From: Gemmatimonadales bacterium
GTDB taxonomy: Bacteria; Gemmatimonadota; Gemmatimonadetes; Longimicrobiales; Gaopeijiaceae
Length of the DNA stretch: 38,506 nt
Assembly (NCBI GenBank): GCA_007695195.1
Contig: REEG01000120.1
Coordinates: forward strand, 1 to 38,506
Direction: 5' to 3'
Positions 24,331 through 32,654 of this stretch are shown here, piece after piece. The translations under genes and the position numbers were made by a program. Within the stretch, counting starts at the first letter, position 1, and each line of letters opens with the position of its first letter. The notes beneath the pieces were generated by a model. It searched no databases. It worked only from the letters and a program-made list of their open reading frames with translations, and was not told where the DNA came from.

Positions 24331-26616
24331 ATGTCCAATCGGTCCGCGTCATACCCACCCTTCGCCGGGACGCCTCGTCTGTTCCTGGCGCTGGGCATTC
24401 TTCTCCTGTCGATCCTGGCGACCCTCCCCACCCATCTGCTGGCCCAATCCGGGTCTCTCGAGGTCCGGGTCGTGGACGACACCGACCGTCCCCTGGGATC
24501 CGCCACCGTCCAGGTGGAGGGAACCACCCTGGGCGTCTTCACCGGTGCCGACGGCGTGGCCAGACTCTCAGGCGTTCCCGCCGGGGACCGGGAGATCCTC
24601 GTCCGTCGCCCCGGGCACGAGACCCGGCGGATCCCGGTCCGTGTGGAAGACGGAAGGACCATAGAGGTCCGGGTGGTCCTGGGAGAGGCTCCGTTCCAAC
24701 TCGAGGGAATCCAGGTGCAGGTGCTTCGGCCGGACCTGCGCCCGGACCTGCGCCTCGATGAACGGGAGATTCAGGAGGCAAACCCCCAGGATGTGGGGGA
24801 CATCTTCCGGTCACTCCCCGGACTGGACGCCATCCGGCGGGGCGGGCTGGGGATGGATCCGGTGGTCCGCGGGCTTCGGGACACCCAGGTGGGCGCCTAT
24901 GTGGACGGTATGCGGACGCTGCCGGGCGGCCCCGGGGGGATGGACACCTCCCTGTCCCACGTGGACCCCAGCGCCGTCCGAAGCGTGGAGGTGGTGAAGG
25001 GTCCATACGCCCTCACGTGGGGCGCCGGCAACCTGAGTGCCGTCCGGATCGAGACCCAGCAGGTTCCCCCTTCCGGATCCCGGCCCTTCGGAGGACGCAC
25101 CTTCCTGGGGTACAACGCCAATCTCGGGGCCACCGAGACCGGGCTCGAGATCACCGGCGCCGGCAGCCGCAGCGGATATGCCCTCTCGGGGGCGTGGCGG
25201 GAATCCGGGGACTACGATTCGGGCGGCGGGGTCGAGGTCCCGGGATCCTTCCGGAGTGGGGAGGTACGCGGGAGGTTCGCCTACCGCCCCACCCCCGCCT
25301 CCACCTTCACCGTGGCGGGGTGGCATCAGGCCCAGAGGGATATCGATTACCCGGGGCGCCCCATGGACGCGGAGTGGTTCGATACCTTCAATGGCTCGGT
25401 GCGCTGGGAGTATGCCCCTGCCGGCGGCGTGCTCCGGGGGCTGGACGCCATGGCCTACGTGTATTCCGTGGACCATGGGATGAACAACGACGCCAAGCCC
25501 GCCCCCATGCGGGTGGCCACCGTCTCTGATGTGGAGATGGTGGGCGGACGCCTCAGCGCTCTGGTGGAGCCCGGGCGGGACTGGACCTGGGAGGTGGGGG
25601 GCGACGGGTTCACAGCCCTTCACTTCGCCGAAGCCCGGCCGAGGAACCCGGATATGCCCCGTCGCCTCATCTGGGGTGACGTGCGGCTCACCTCGCTGGG
25701 CCTCTTTACCCGGGCCGAACGCCCCCTGGGGCCGTTCCAGGCCGCCGGTACCGTGCGTCTGGACGTGTTCCGCTCGGAAGCCGAGTCGGCGAGCCCCTTC
25801 TTCCTGGCCAATGTGACGGACGAGCTTTCCTCATCCGAGGAACGCCTCAGTGCCGCCGCCACCCTGAGCCTGCCGCTGGACGACGCCTGGTCCATTTCCG
25901 TGGGCGCCGGGTCGGTGGTTCGCCCCGGAGACGCCAACGAACGGTATTCGGACCGGCACGCCTCCAAGCGGTCTCAGGTGGGGGCCGAATTCATGGGCGA
26001 CCCATCCCTCCGGGCGGAGCGGAGCAACCAGCTCGATCTGTGGGTTGAGGCGAGGTATCCACGCTGGTCCGGTGAGTTCAACCTCTTCGTGCAGCGAATC
26101 GACGACCACATCAGCATCGAAGCCACCGATCTGACGCCTCGTGCCGCGCCCCGGGTCTTCCGCTACGTCAACGGCGAAGCATCGTACCGCGGCGCCGAGG
26201 CCGGCGCGTCGGTGCGGGTCACGCCCTCGGTGGTTCTCAGCGGCGCGGCGGCGTACCTCCATGGGCAGGAGGTTTCCCTGGATGAACCGGCCCTGGGCGT
26301 CTCGCCCCGACGAGCGGATCTGGCGCTCCGCTGGGACCCGCCAGGGGATCGTCGATTTGCGCAGATCTCCACCCGAATGGTGGCCCGGCAGGACCGGATC
26401 GCCGGGACCCGGGGTGAGATGGAGACACCGGGCCACACCCGGGTGGACCTGCAGGCGGGACATCCCTTCCCCGGTGGCTTCATGGTCCGGGTCGGCGTGG
26501 AGAACCTCTTCGACCGGGAGTACCACAACCACCTGAACGCTGTGGATCCCTTCTCCCGAACCCCCGTTCCCGAGCCCGGGCGGGTGGCCTTCGCCCGGGT
26601 CAGTGTGAGCTTCTGA
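24331..26616 (+). CDS. TonB-dependent outer-membrane receptor
   Basis: This 761-residue receptor has a signal peptide ending near residue 38 (LLAQS), a CarboxypepD_reg-like beta-sandwich (about 42-115), a plug domain (about 140-245, with YVDGMR and VEVVKGPYALTWGAGNLSAVRIET) and a beta-barrel ending in Phe (VSVSF). The PGGPGGMD loop in the plug is Met/Gly-rich. It imports an unknown ligand; a metal such as copper is plausible because the His-rich secreted gene precedes it. The length fits vitamin, metal or siderophore receptors rather than SusC-size proteins. GTG/ATG choices further upstream lack a signal peptide; ATG 24331 has GGGAG 7 nt before it. No ABC or inner-membrane transporter follows. 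Confidence 0.9.
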   Translation: MSNRSASYPPFAGTPRLFLALGILLLSILATLPTHLLAQSGSLEVRVVDDTDRPLGSATVQVEGTTLGVFTGADGVARLSGVPAGDREILVRRPGHETRRIPVRVEDGRTIEVRVVLGEAPFQLEGIQVQVLRPDLRPDLRLDEREIQEANPQDVGDIFRSLPGLDAIRRGGLGMDPVVRGLRDTQVGAYVDGMRTLPGGPGGMDTSLSHVDPSAVRSVEVVKGPYALTWGAGNLSAVRIETQQVPPSGSRPFGGRTFLGYNANLGATETGLEITGAGSRSGYALSGAWRESGDYDSGGGVEVPGSFRSGEVRGRFAYRPTPASTFTVAGWHQAQRDIDYPGRPMDAEWFDTFNGSVRWEYAPAGGVLRGLDAMAYVYSVDHGMNNDAKPAPMRVATVSDVEMVGGRLSALVEPGRDWTWEVGGDGFTALHFAEARPRNPDMPRRLIWGDVRLTSLGLFTRAERPLGPFQAAGTVRLDVFRSEAESASPFFLANVTDELSSSEERLSAAATLSLPLDDAWSISVGAGSVVRPGDANERYSDRHASKRSQVGAEFMGDPSLRAERSNQLDLWVEARYPRWSGEFNLFVQRIDDHISIEATDLTPRAAPRVFRYVNGEASYRGAEAGASVRVTPSVVLSGAAAYLHGQEVSLDEPALGVSPRRADLALRWDPPGDRRFAQISTRMVARQDRIAGTRGEMETPGHTRVDLQAGHPFPGGFMVRVGVENLFDREYHNHLNAVDPFSRTPVPEPGRVAFARVSVSF

Positions 26617-26649
26617 TGGGGCAGGCAGGGGCGGTGGGGAGCGGGTGGA

Positions 26650-26820
26650 TCAGGACGATGACGGAGGCGTCACCGACTCCGGACGGCAGAGGTACTTTCG
26701 GTCCGATCCGGCCCGCCCGCACTTGCGGCACACGAAGTGAGCAGGAAGGACGCGGCGAAGGTACTTGTCCCACTTCTTGAGCCGCTTCTTTCGGGACCAG
26801 TCGCATAGGGTCTTGGCCAT
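26650..26820 (-). CDS. 56-residue four-Cys (zinc-ribbon-like) protein
   Basis: This short minus-strand gene encodes MAKTLCDWSRKK, a basic helical segment, then HFVCRKCGRAGSDRKYLC and a short tail. The four cysteines are C6, C31, C34 and C45, with a CxxC knuckle in the middle. The pattern matches small bacterial proteins that begin MxKTLCDWSK and end with a C-K-P-like motif; I recall them as conserved hypothetical proteins, but could not check. The Arg/Lys content suggests nucleic-acid contact. There is no good ribosome site, and a run of TTCGGT-type hexamers lies 74 nt upstream of the ATG. It lies 131 nt after the end of the glycosyltransferase gene on the same strand. Confidence 0.7.
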   Translation of the reverse strand: MAKTLCDWSRKKRLKKWDKYLRRVLPAHFVCRKCGRAGSDRKYLCRPESVTPPSSS

Positions 26821-26893
26821 GGGGTCGGAGGGGGATGGGCTGAGGGGGAAGGACGGAGTCGGAGGTGGCGTGCGTGTGGGCGTCGCCTCCGAC

Positions 26894-26935
26894 TTCGTTT
26901 TCGTTTTCGGTTTCGGTTTCGGTTTCGGTTTCGGA
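26894..26935 (+). repeat. Hexamer tandem repeat (TTCGGT/TTCGTT)
   Basis: Seven consecutive hexamers are present: two TTCGTT, four TTCGGT and one TTCGGA. They lie between the glycosyltransferase stop and the start of the 56-residue protein. Because the unit is a multiple of three, copy-number change would alter spacing rather than reading frame. Confidence 0.9.
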
Positions 26936-26951
26936 CGAATCTCAAGTCACC

Positions 26952-27728
26952 TCAGGATGGAGCCAACCCGGGTGGGTGCGCCCCGCCCCCGGGCTCCACC
27001 CTCTTCCCGATCCGGGGCGACTTGCCGGCGAAGCGGGCCTGCTCGTCCAGCAGGCGCTGCGGGAGGTGGGCGTTATGGCGGGAGTAGATGGACGGCCCTT
27101 CTACCCGGATGGTTCGGATGAGACCGCGTCGGCGCGCCACCGCCACCCGGTCCAACCCCTTCTCGTGACACCAGCGGGCGTACCTGGCGTCGGCCATGGT
27201 CTCCCCTCCGGTAAGCTCGTGGTGGGAGGGGAGATTCCGGCCCCGCACCAGCATGGTGCCCGTCCCCAGTTGATCCACGTAGCGGCTGTGGCGCAGGGAC
27301 CTGGCATAGTGGAAGAGCCGTCTGCGACGGGTCCAGAAGAGGATCCGACGCTGGGCCAGGATGCTTCCGTGAACGCCGAAGACCCGCCCCTCCCAACCCA
27401 ATCGACCGGCTTCGGCTTCCAGCGAAGCACAGTAGTCCGGGGCGTAGATGAGATCGTCGTCCACGAGAAAGACCCGGTCGTCGGGGCCGGGGCGGGGGTA
27501 GAACTTGCCCAGCGCCTTCACGTCCCGCTCCGGCAGCACGGGAATCACATTGTCGTACCGACTGAGCCATGGGGGCACCCCGTCGTATTCGTTCAGGACC
27601 AGGTGGAGTTGGTCCACCTGCGGCGCCAGCGAGGCTACGGCCCGAGGGAGGGACTCGGACCGGGCCGGAAAGGTGGCCATGTGGGCGCGCCGGATGGAGG
27701 GACCGGACGGGCTTGCGGGCTCGGCCAT
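26952..27728 (-). CDS. GT2-like glycosyltransferase
   Basis: This 258-residue cytosolic protein has an N-terminal nucleotide-sugar domain: RRAHMATFPARSESLPRAV at the start, a strand with LHLVLNEYD, and the DDD metal motif in VFLVDDDLIYAPDY. The pattern is like small GT2-type glycosyltransferases that add a sugar to a surface glycan, with a C-terminal acceptor region containing GTGTMLVRG and a late ETMADARYARWCHEKG segment. I chose ATG 27728, which lies 2 nt after the stop of the preceding glycosyltransferase gene. A frame upstream would add 35 residues but overlaps that gene. It is the last gene of the minus-strand glycan operon. The acceptor and donor are unknown. Confidence 0.82.
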   Translation of the reverse strand: MAEPASPSGPSIRRAHMATFPARSESLPRAVASLAPQVDQLHLVLNEYDGVPPWLSRYDNVIPVLPERDVKALGKFYPRPGPDDRVFLVDDDLIYAPDYCASLEAEAGRLGWEGRVFGVHGSILAQRRILFWTRRRRLFHYARSLRHSRYVDQLGTGTMLVRGRNLPSHHELTGGETMADARYARWCHEKGLDRVAVARRRGLIRTIRVEGPSIYSRHNAHLPQRLLDEQARFAGKSPRIGKRVEPGGGAHPPGLAPS

Positions 27729-27730
27729 GG

Positions 27731-28678
27731 TCAGATGAGCCCCCGGAAGCGCTCCGGGATCCGGATCACCGGGTCGCCGGGAATCATCCCAGGCTTGTTC
27801 AGGGCGTAGGGGGGCCGGACCCAGCTCTGCCACCGCCGGGCTCGGTCAAAGTAGGCGTCCCCGTCCCGGGGCTCGGACCCGGTGATGATCTCGAAGAGGC
27901 GCCGGCGCCTGTTCAGGTGCCCTCCCCACCCGGTCTTCTGGCGATCGCTGTCGCCCACCTTCCCATGGGCCAGCGCCTCGTCGGCCATGCCCAGATGGAA
28001 GACGAAGAGGTTGGGGTCGATGCGGAAATTCCGACCCTTGATGCGGTGCATCCCCGAGCCCCAGGTGACCGGCGCCGTAGCCACCACCGGCTTGGTGTAG
28101 CGAGACGAGACGTGGGCATAGGCCCGCTGCTCCAGGATGGGGCGCTCCGGATCCAGGGGGTCTTCCTGGTCCAGGTGTTGTCCCACATCCAGCCCGAGCC
28201 CCGACAGGGTGCGGGGAAGGCGCGGGCGGGAGGCGAGGTACGTGCCCAGATCCATCCCGAGGCGCGGGTCCACCACCAGGAACTCGTCCACGTCGCAGAC
28301 GATGAGCACGTCGTAGTAGTGGAAGAGGCCGTCGGCAATGCGCGACATGACCCGGGCGCGACGGCGCATGGCCGCCACCCGCCCCAGGGGGGTGTGGGGA
28401 AGGCGCAGGACGCTGCGCCCGGCATGGCTCTCGGGCAGGTTCTGGTCGTGCCCATCCAGGATGGGGACCAGGTTGTCCGGCCCGCAGATTCGGCCGTAAT
28501 GGGCAATCCACCGCTTCAGGAAGAAGTCGTCGTTCCGGCAGGTGGTGACGGCACAGATGCGGAGGTGCCGGCCGGTTCCGACGCCGTCGGCGCTGTCGCC
28601 TCCCTCACCGGGCCCATGTGCCTCGGTCCTGGTCACGCCGCGCGCCGCTCGGACCGTATCGCCATCCCTCCCGGTCAT
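27731..28678 (-). CDS. GT92-like/GT2-type glycosyltransferase
   Basis: This 315-residue protein shows ICAVTTCRNDDFFLKRWIAHY followed by a strand and VLIVCDVDEFLVVDP. That is the layout of the Glyco_tranf_2_4/GT92-type family, where a DxD-like motif (CDVDEF) coordinates the metal. Further on are GSGMHRIKGRNF and FHLGMADEALAHGK. A poorly conserved Gly/Arg-rich N-terminus (about 1-38) precedes the domain. ATG 28678 overlaps the stop of the FkbM gene (ATGA), so the two are coupled. It most likely adds one sugar to a surface polysaccharide. The N-terminal tail is unusual and could mean the true start is a little downstream. Confidence 0.82.
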   Translation of the reverse strand: MTGRDGDTVRAARGVTRTEAHGPGEGGDSADGVGTGRHLRICAVTTCRNDDFFLKRWIAHYGRICGPDNLVPILDGHDQNLPESHAGRSVLRLPHTPLGRVAAMRRRARVMSRIADGLFHYYDVLIVCDVDEFLVVDPRLGMDLGTYLASRPRLPRTLSGLGLDVGQHLDQEDPLDPERPILEQRAYAHVSSRYTKPVVATAPVTWGSGMHRIKGRNFRIDPNLFVFHLGMADEALAHGKVGDSDRQKTGWGGHLNRRRRLFEIITGSEPRDGDAYFDRARRWQSWVRPPYALNKPGMIPGDPVIRIPERFRGLI

Positions 28679-29706
28679 GTGCGCCCCCCTCCCGCCTCGC
28701 TCCCGCGGGGCCCGTGTCCGGCTCGTCCGGCTCCGGCCCCGGGGAGGAGATCCCATGTGGGAGGAAGCCAGGGCGGACGCTGGGCGGAGCCGAAGCCCGT
28801 CCCCTCTCCCCGGACCATCACCACATCGGTGTGGAATCGCCCGGAGCGCCCGGCCACCAACTCTCCCAGCGACGGTAACGGCCGGAGCTGATCCCTTCCC
28901 CGTCGCCGCTCCGGGACGAAGAGCCGGAACCCCTCCAGCATGTCATCCACCTCCGATATGGAGGCTCCCGCCGCCTCCATCAGCTCGCGGTCCACCTCCA
29001 CATACCCCACCGCCAGCGGTGCCGCCGCCACAGTCCGGGCCATCCCGCGAAGGACGAAGGACTCGAACCCCTCCACATCGATCTTGAAGACCAGGGGACC
29101 GTCCAGCGGCCCCGGCCCGGTCAGCCCTCCCACCAGGGTATCGATGCGGGTGGCAGGGACCTCCACGCGCTCCCTCTCTCCCCCGTCCTCATGGCCCGCG
29201 AATGCCCGGGTCCGGCCACTCCATCGGGGCTCGAGCCAGAGCGAGGCCAGCTCCCGATCATCATCGCCGGCGATGGCGTGGTGGAGGTGGATAAGCGATG
29301 TGTCGGGATGCGCGTCCCTCGACCGCTCCAGGTGGGGAAGGATGCGGGGATTCGCCTCCACTCCGAGGACGCGGGTCGCCGGGGGATAGCGGAGCGAGAA
29401 GAGGCACTCCCCGTAATTGGCGCCCACATCCAGGCAAACCGCCGGTTCCAGGTGCACGGTGAAGTCACGCCAGAACCGGATGTGGCGCGCCGTTCGGCGG
29501 CGAGCGAAGTCCAGAGCAATCTTGTGAAGCGCCCGTTGGTCATGGGGATCGATGGAGAGGGAGGCCTCGAAGTCCGGGTACGGGACCCACTCCGGTCGCA
29601 GCGTGCCGTACCGGCGGCGCAACAGGACGTGCATCTTCACGGCGCGGATGGCGTGCTCCACCGACTTCCCCGCCCACTTCAGGACCCCACCCACTCCTCC
29701 GGACAT
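28675..29706 (-). CDS. FkbM-family methyltransferase
   Basis: This 343-residue protein has motif I in CLDVGANYGECLFS (about 91-104), VLGVEANPRI, and the FkbM block FKIDVEGFESFVLRGM. The C-terminal roughly 60 residues are Gly/Arg/Pro-rich and poorly conserved. FkbM enzymes O-methylate sugars, and the flanking glycosyltransferases suggest a surface glycan target. The ATG at 29706 lies 1 nt after the YrbL-like stop, and the stop overlaps the next glycosyltransferase start. It is distinct from the FkbM protein at 9337-10083, which is shorter and in a different operon. Confidence 0.9.
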   Translation of the reverse strand: MSGGVGGVLKWAGKSVEHAIRAVKMHVLLRRRYGTLRPEWVPYPDFEASLSIDPHDQRALHKIALDFARRRTARHIRFWRDFTVHLEPAVCLDVGANYGECLFSLRYPPATRVLGVEANPRILPHLERSRDAHPDTSLIHLHHAIAGDDDRELASLWLEPRWSGRTRAFAGHEDGGERERVEVPATRIDTLVGGLTGPGPLDGPLVFKIDVEGFESFVLRGMARTVAAAPLAVGYVEVDRELMEAAGASISEVDDMLEGFRLFVPERRRGRDQLRPLPSLGELVAGRSGRFHTDVVMVRGEGTGFGSAQRPPWLPPTWDLLPGAGAGRAGHGPRGSEAGGGRT

Positions 29707-29707
29707 G

Positions 29708-30301
29708 TCAGCGACCCCCCTTGAGCCATGAGTGCAGCCGGCGGCCCGCCCTGGCCAGGCTCAGCCGGTTCGCCAGTCGGCTCATGGGGCGGAGCGAGAG
29801 CAGGTTCTTCTCGCCCAGGCCATCGATGAGCACGAGACGCTCTTCCCCACCCCACCACGCCAGAACCAGGTTCAATGGCTTGAGATCGCTTACCACGATG
29901 TGATGTCGCGCCAGGAGACGGATCATGGCGTCCACCTGCGGCACCAGGTGGGATGCAGGTCCCATTCGCTCCACCAGGTGGTGGAGGGTCGGTGCCAGCT
30001 CTCCGGCCCGATCCACCATCCGCTCCACTTCGACCCCCATTCCAAGGTCCGTCTCCACGAGCCCGTGGAAGGGTGCGACGATGGGCGGGTCATTGGAGAT
30101 GCGACTCCGGAGGACCAGATATTCGGTGAGTTCGATGCCGTGGGACTTGTAGCTGCCGTATCGACTGGAGAGACGGACTCGCCACGGGGGCCGGTTCGAC
30201 GGCTTCACCACCTTGATGAGCCGGTCGGGCCGCAAAGGGTGCCGGTACACCAGCCGACGGGCACCGGAGGCTTCCGGCGACTGAGCCGATAGGACAATCA
30301 T
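29708..30301 (-). CDS. YrbL-like small kinase-fold protein
   Basis: This 197-residue protein matches the YrbL/PhoP-network family layout: LVYRHPLRPDRLIKVVKP near the start with a Lys that could bind ATP phosphates, a central EVERMVD segment, then HHIVVSDLKPLNLVL as the catalytic-loop-like motif and LVLIDGLGEKN in place of DFG. This is a reduced protein-kinase/WaaP-like fold. In other bacteria YrbL is of unclear function; here, next to FkbM and glycosyltransferases, phosphorylation of a surface sugar is plausible. The catalytic Asp of VVSDLKP is present. ATG 30301 is 65 nt after the GGDEF gene's stop on the same strand. Confidence 0.8.
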   Translation of the reverse strand: MIVLSAQSPEASGARRLVYRHPLRPDRLIKVVKPSNRPPWRVRLSSRYGSYKSHGIELTEYLVLRSRISNDPPIVAPFHGLVETDLGMGVEVERMVDRAGELAPTLHHLVERMGPASHLVPQVDAMIRLLARHHIVVSDLKPLNLVLAWWGGEERLVLIDGLGEKNLLSLRPMSRLANRLSLARAGRRLHSWLKGGR

Positions 30302-30366
30302 TCCGAAGGGTAGATCCGCGTGGGAGGCGGATCAAGGAGGCCCCGGGCATTTGGCTGCAGGCGCTG

Positions 30367-31701
30367 CTACCCACCGGGATCGGCGGAAGGAAACGGAACG
30401 GCGCTGGAACGGGTGGAGGTGGGTTTCGGGAGGGAAGGCGTCCCGGGGTCGGAAGGCGACCCCGAGACGGCCTCCAGGTGCAGGGCCCGACCGTCTTCCT
30501 GCTCACGAGCGCGTCGCATGGCCGATTCGGCCTGGGCAAGGAGGGCCCGTGCGTCGTTGGAGGTGGGACGACCGGCCACGGCCCCCACCGTCAGCGACAG
30601 GTTTTCGCCTCCTACGTTGACCCGGTCCCGTATATGTTTTCGTAGGGAGACCAGGACGATCCGGGCCTGTGCCAGGTCGGTCTCGGGAAGAAGGACGGCG
30701 AACTGGTCCGGCCCCACCCGAGCCAGGCGATCGAGGCGCCGGAACCGTCTGTGGAGCACCCGGCCCACGTCCCTCAGAATCCGGTCACCGGCCAGGGGAC
30801 CCAGCGTCTCGTTCAACTCCCTGAACCGGTTCAGATCCAGGAGCGCCAGAGCCACCGGACGACCGTAGCGCCGCGCGCGGCCCAACTCGGCGCTGGTGTC
30901 GGCCAGGAAGCTCTCCCGGTCCATGAGACCGGTAAGGGGATCGGTGCGGCACCATCCGCTGCCCATTCGCCGCTCCCGGATCTCAGCCACTACCCACCCG
31001 GCCACGGTGAGGCCCAGCCCCAGGAGAAGGGCATCGGTGAAGAGCCAGAGGCCCTCCGGCATGGGGCCGGCCAGATCCCGACGAGCCCAGGCGTAGGTGG
31101 CCACGGCCACCCAGGCCATGATGATTCCACCCCATCGACCTGTGGCCCATCCGGCCGCCGCCGCCGGGATCAGAAAGAGGAGGTGGGGCGACATGAGATC
31201 AGGGCCCAGATCGGCCAGGAGCGCCAGGGGGCCAAGACTCCCGATGGCCACGCCCAGCCAGATGACCCGGGACGCAGGGGAGCGAATCGAGCATGGGCTC
31301 CAGGGGGTCCGGCGTGGGCGTCCACGGAGGCCGCGATTCCATCGGACGTGGAGTACCGCGCCCATCGCCACCACGGCCAGACACGCCGGGACTGCCCAGC
31401 GCGGCGTCGTCAAGCCCAGGCCGGAGGGCGTGAACACCACCGCCGGAAAGAGGAGGTGCCCGGGCAGCGCCACTGCCAGATAGGTAATGGCCGCCCGTTC
31501 GAGCCGCTCCGTCGCTCTATTGAATTCCAGATCGGCGGCCAGGAAGATGAGCGCTCCCAGCGCCGGCGTGACGGTAGGAAGAAGGTCACCAAAGAACGCC
31601 TCAACCAGGAGGAGCCGCACCCACAGGAAGCCCACGCCGGTCCCGACGGCCAAGACGGTGAGGGCCCGGAGCATATGGTGGGAGAGTGGCCGGCGATCCA
31701 T
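30367..31701 (-). CDS. Membrane-anchored degenerate GGDEF protein
   Basis: This 444-residue protein has about six to eight N-terminal membrane helices (about 11-240) and a C-terminal GGDEF-like domain starting with TDPLTGLMDRESF. The signature reads GPDQF at 330-334 in place of GGDEF, so the second Gly and the Glu are lost; the preceding metal Asp segment is LLDLNRF. Diguanylate cyclase activity is therefore unlikely, though c-di-GMP or GTP binding as a regulatory domain is possible. It is the first gene of the minus-strand operon with the YrbL-like, FkbM and glycosyltransferase genes, suggesting control of glycan modification. I chose ATG 31701; there is no strong ribosome site, and the frame upstream to 32067 has no homology. 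A Pro/Ser-rich tail ends the protein. Confidence 0.85.
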   Translation of the reverse strand: MDRRPLSHHMLRALTVLAVGTGVGFLWVRLLLVEAFFGDLLPTVTPALGALIFLAADLEFNRATERLERAAITYLAVALPGHLLFPAVVFTPSGLGLTTPRWAVPACLAVVAMGAVLHVRWNRGLRGRPRRTPWSPCSIRSPASRVIWLGVAIGSLGPLALLADLGPDLMSPHLLFLIPAAAAGWATGRWGGIIMAWVAVATYAWARRDLAGPMPEGLWLFTDALLLGLGLTVAGWVVAEIRERRMGSGWCRTDPLTGLMDRESFLADTSAELGRARRYGRPVALALLDLNRFRELNETLGPLAGDRILRDVGRVLHRRFRRLDRLARVGPDQFAVLLPETDLAQARIVLVSLRKHIRDRVNVGGENLSLTVGAVAGRPTSNDARALLAQAESAMRRAREQEDGRALHLEAVSGSPSDPGTPSLPKPTSTRSSAVPFPSADPGG

Positions 31702-32026
31702 GGGGATAGGCTGGGGGGTGGCAGCTAGAGGTGGCAGCGTCGCCCGACCCGGGAGCCCCCTGGACGGGAGATGCGTCGGGTAGAGAGCACCAGCCAAAAT
31801 GCGAATCCGGATTCGCATTTCCGGTCCTGTTTCCCAGTATCGGCAGTGCAGCACGAACCGTGGAGGTGAAGGGGACGCGCTGAGCACCCTCTCTCGCTTG
31901 GCCCCCCTGGCTTGGGAGCAGGCCCGACCCTCGCCGGAGCGACCCTTCCCCCTTAGGATTCCAACCTTCGCACACACCTGCGGCGGCTCGAGCCAAGCTC
32001 CGCCCCCCCGTCCCCCCGATCCCACC
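31702..32026. other. Divergent intergenic region (325 bp)
   Basis: This stretch separates the GGDEF operon from the small lipoprotein gene. The only clear structure is the 24-bp palindrome described separately. I see no convincing -35/-10 pair and no RNA gene. Confidence 0.6.
31797..31820. promoter_or_regulatory. 24-bp perfect palindrome, candidate operator
   Basis: The sequence AAATGCGAATCC is followed directly by its exact reverse complement with no spacer. It lies 96 nt before the GGDEF start and 206 nt before the lipoprotein start, and is A/T-richer than its surroundings, as expected of a dimeric regulator site. Confidence 0.5.
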
Positions 32027-32512
32027 ATGCGCCGAACCGTTCTCCCCCTTCTGGCCCTGCTCCTCACTCTGGGTCCCGCAGCCTGTGTGACCTACACCCA
32101 GGTGGAACTGGACTCCCCTGGCCCCCTTTCCCCGACCCCCGGGGACGAAGTCAGGGTTCGTCTGGCGCCGGAAGAAGGGGAACGGCTGGCCCGCCGGACC
32201 GGGCGCCGTGTAGACACGCTGGACGGTCGGATCCAGGCCGGGGCACCTGTGGCCGACTCCCTCCGCATGATGGTGACCTGGGGCCCGGCCTGGGCCGGTA
32301 CACCGCTGGAAGGACGACGGGAAGAGGTGTCGCTTCCCCGATCCGGGATCCTGACCATTGAGCGCAAGGAGGTGTCGCGCTCCCGCACCGCCGTCCTCGG
32401 AGTCGCACTGGCGGCCACGGCGGTGGTCCTGTTTCGCTCCATCGGGAAGGAAGGGGACGGACAGAGCGGCGGACTTCCCCCGGACGCTCCGCCACCGCCG
32501 GTGGATCTCTGA
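32027..32512 (+). CDS. Small lipoprotein
   Basis: This 161-residue protein has an N-terminal signal of about 19 residues ending in the lipobox LGPAAC (Cys20), then a short beta-rich domain (about 35-115) containing SPTPGDEVRVRL and LPRSGILTIERKEV, and a hydrophobic C-terminal segment (about 123-138) before an acidic/Pro tail. It would be an envelope lipoprotein. I do not recognise a named family. It is divergent from the GGDEF operon and stands alone, with the hairpin terminator 72 nt after its stop. The second hydrophobic segment could be a membrane anchor or part of the fold. Confidence 0.75.
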   Translation: MRRTVLPLLALLLTLGPAACVTYTQVELDSPGPLSPTPGDEVRVRLAPEEGERLARRTGRRVDTLDGRIQAGAPVADSLRMMVTWGPAWAGTPLEGRREEVSLPRSGILTIERKEVSRSRTAVLGVALAATAVVLFRSIGKEGDGQSGGLPPDAPPPPVDL

Positions 32513-32553
32513 TCCGGAGCCGATGGCTGACCCGGGACGAATCTCTGATCCGG
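32505..32553. repeat. Two direct 13-bp repeats at the lipoprotein stop
   Basis: ATCTCTGATCCGG occurs at 32505-32517 and again at 32541-32553, a period of 36 bp, the first copy containing the stop codon. This looks like a small tandem duplication of the gene's end. Confidence 0.6.
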
Positions 32554-32583
32554 GATCGATCTGGATAGGGTCCCTACATAAAT

Positions 32584-32614
32584 GAGGGGGCCGGCCACAT
32601 GGGCCGGCCCCCTC
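32584..32614. terminator. Strong hairpin terminator between convergent genes
   Basis: A perfect 13-bp stem (GAGGGGGCCGGCC with its reverse complement) encloses a 5-nt loop. On the minus strand it is followed by an ATTTAT segment, so it most likely ends the susC-susD transcript; it may act on both strands, since the lipoprotein gene points toward it. Confidence 0.8.
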
Positions 32615-32654
32615 CGTTGTCCTTGAGCATCCGGGCCCCGAAGGACCCCGCCCA

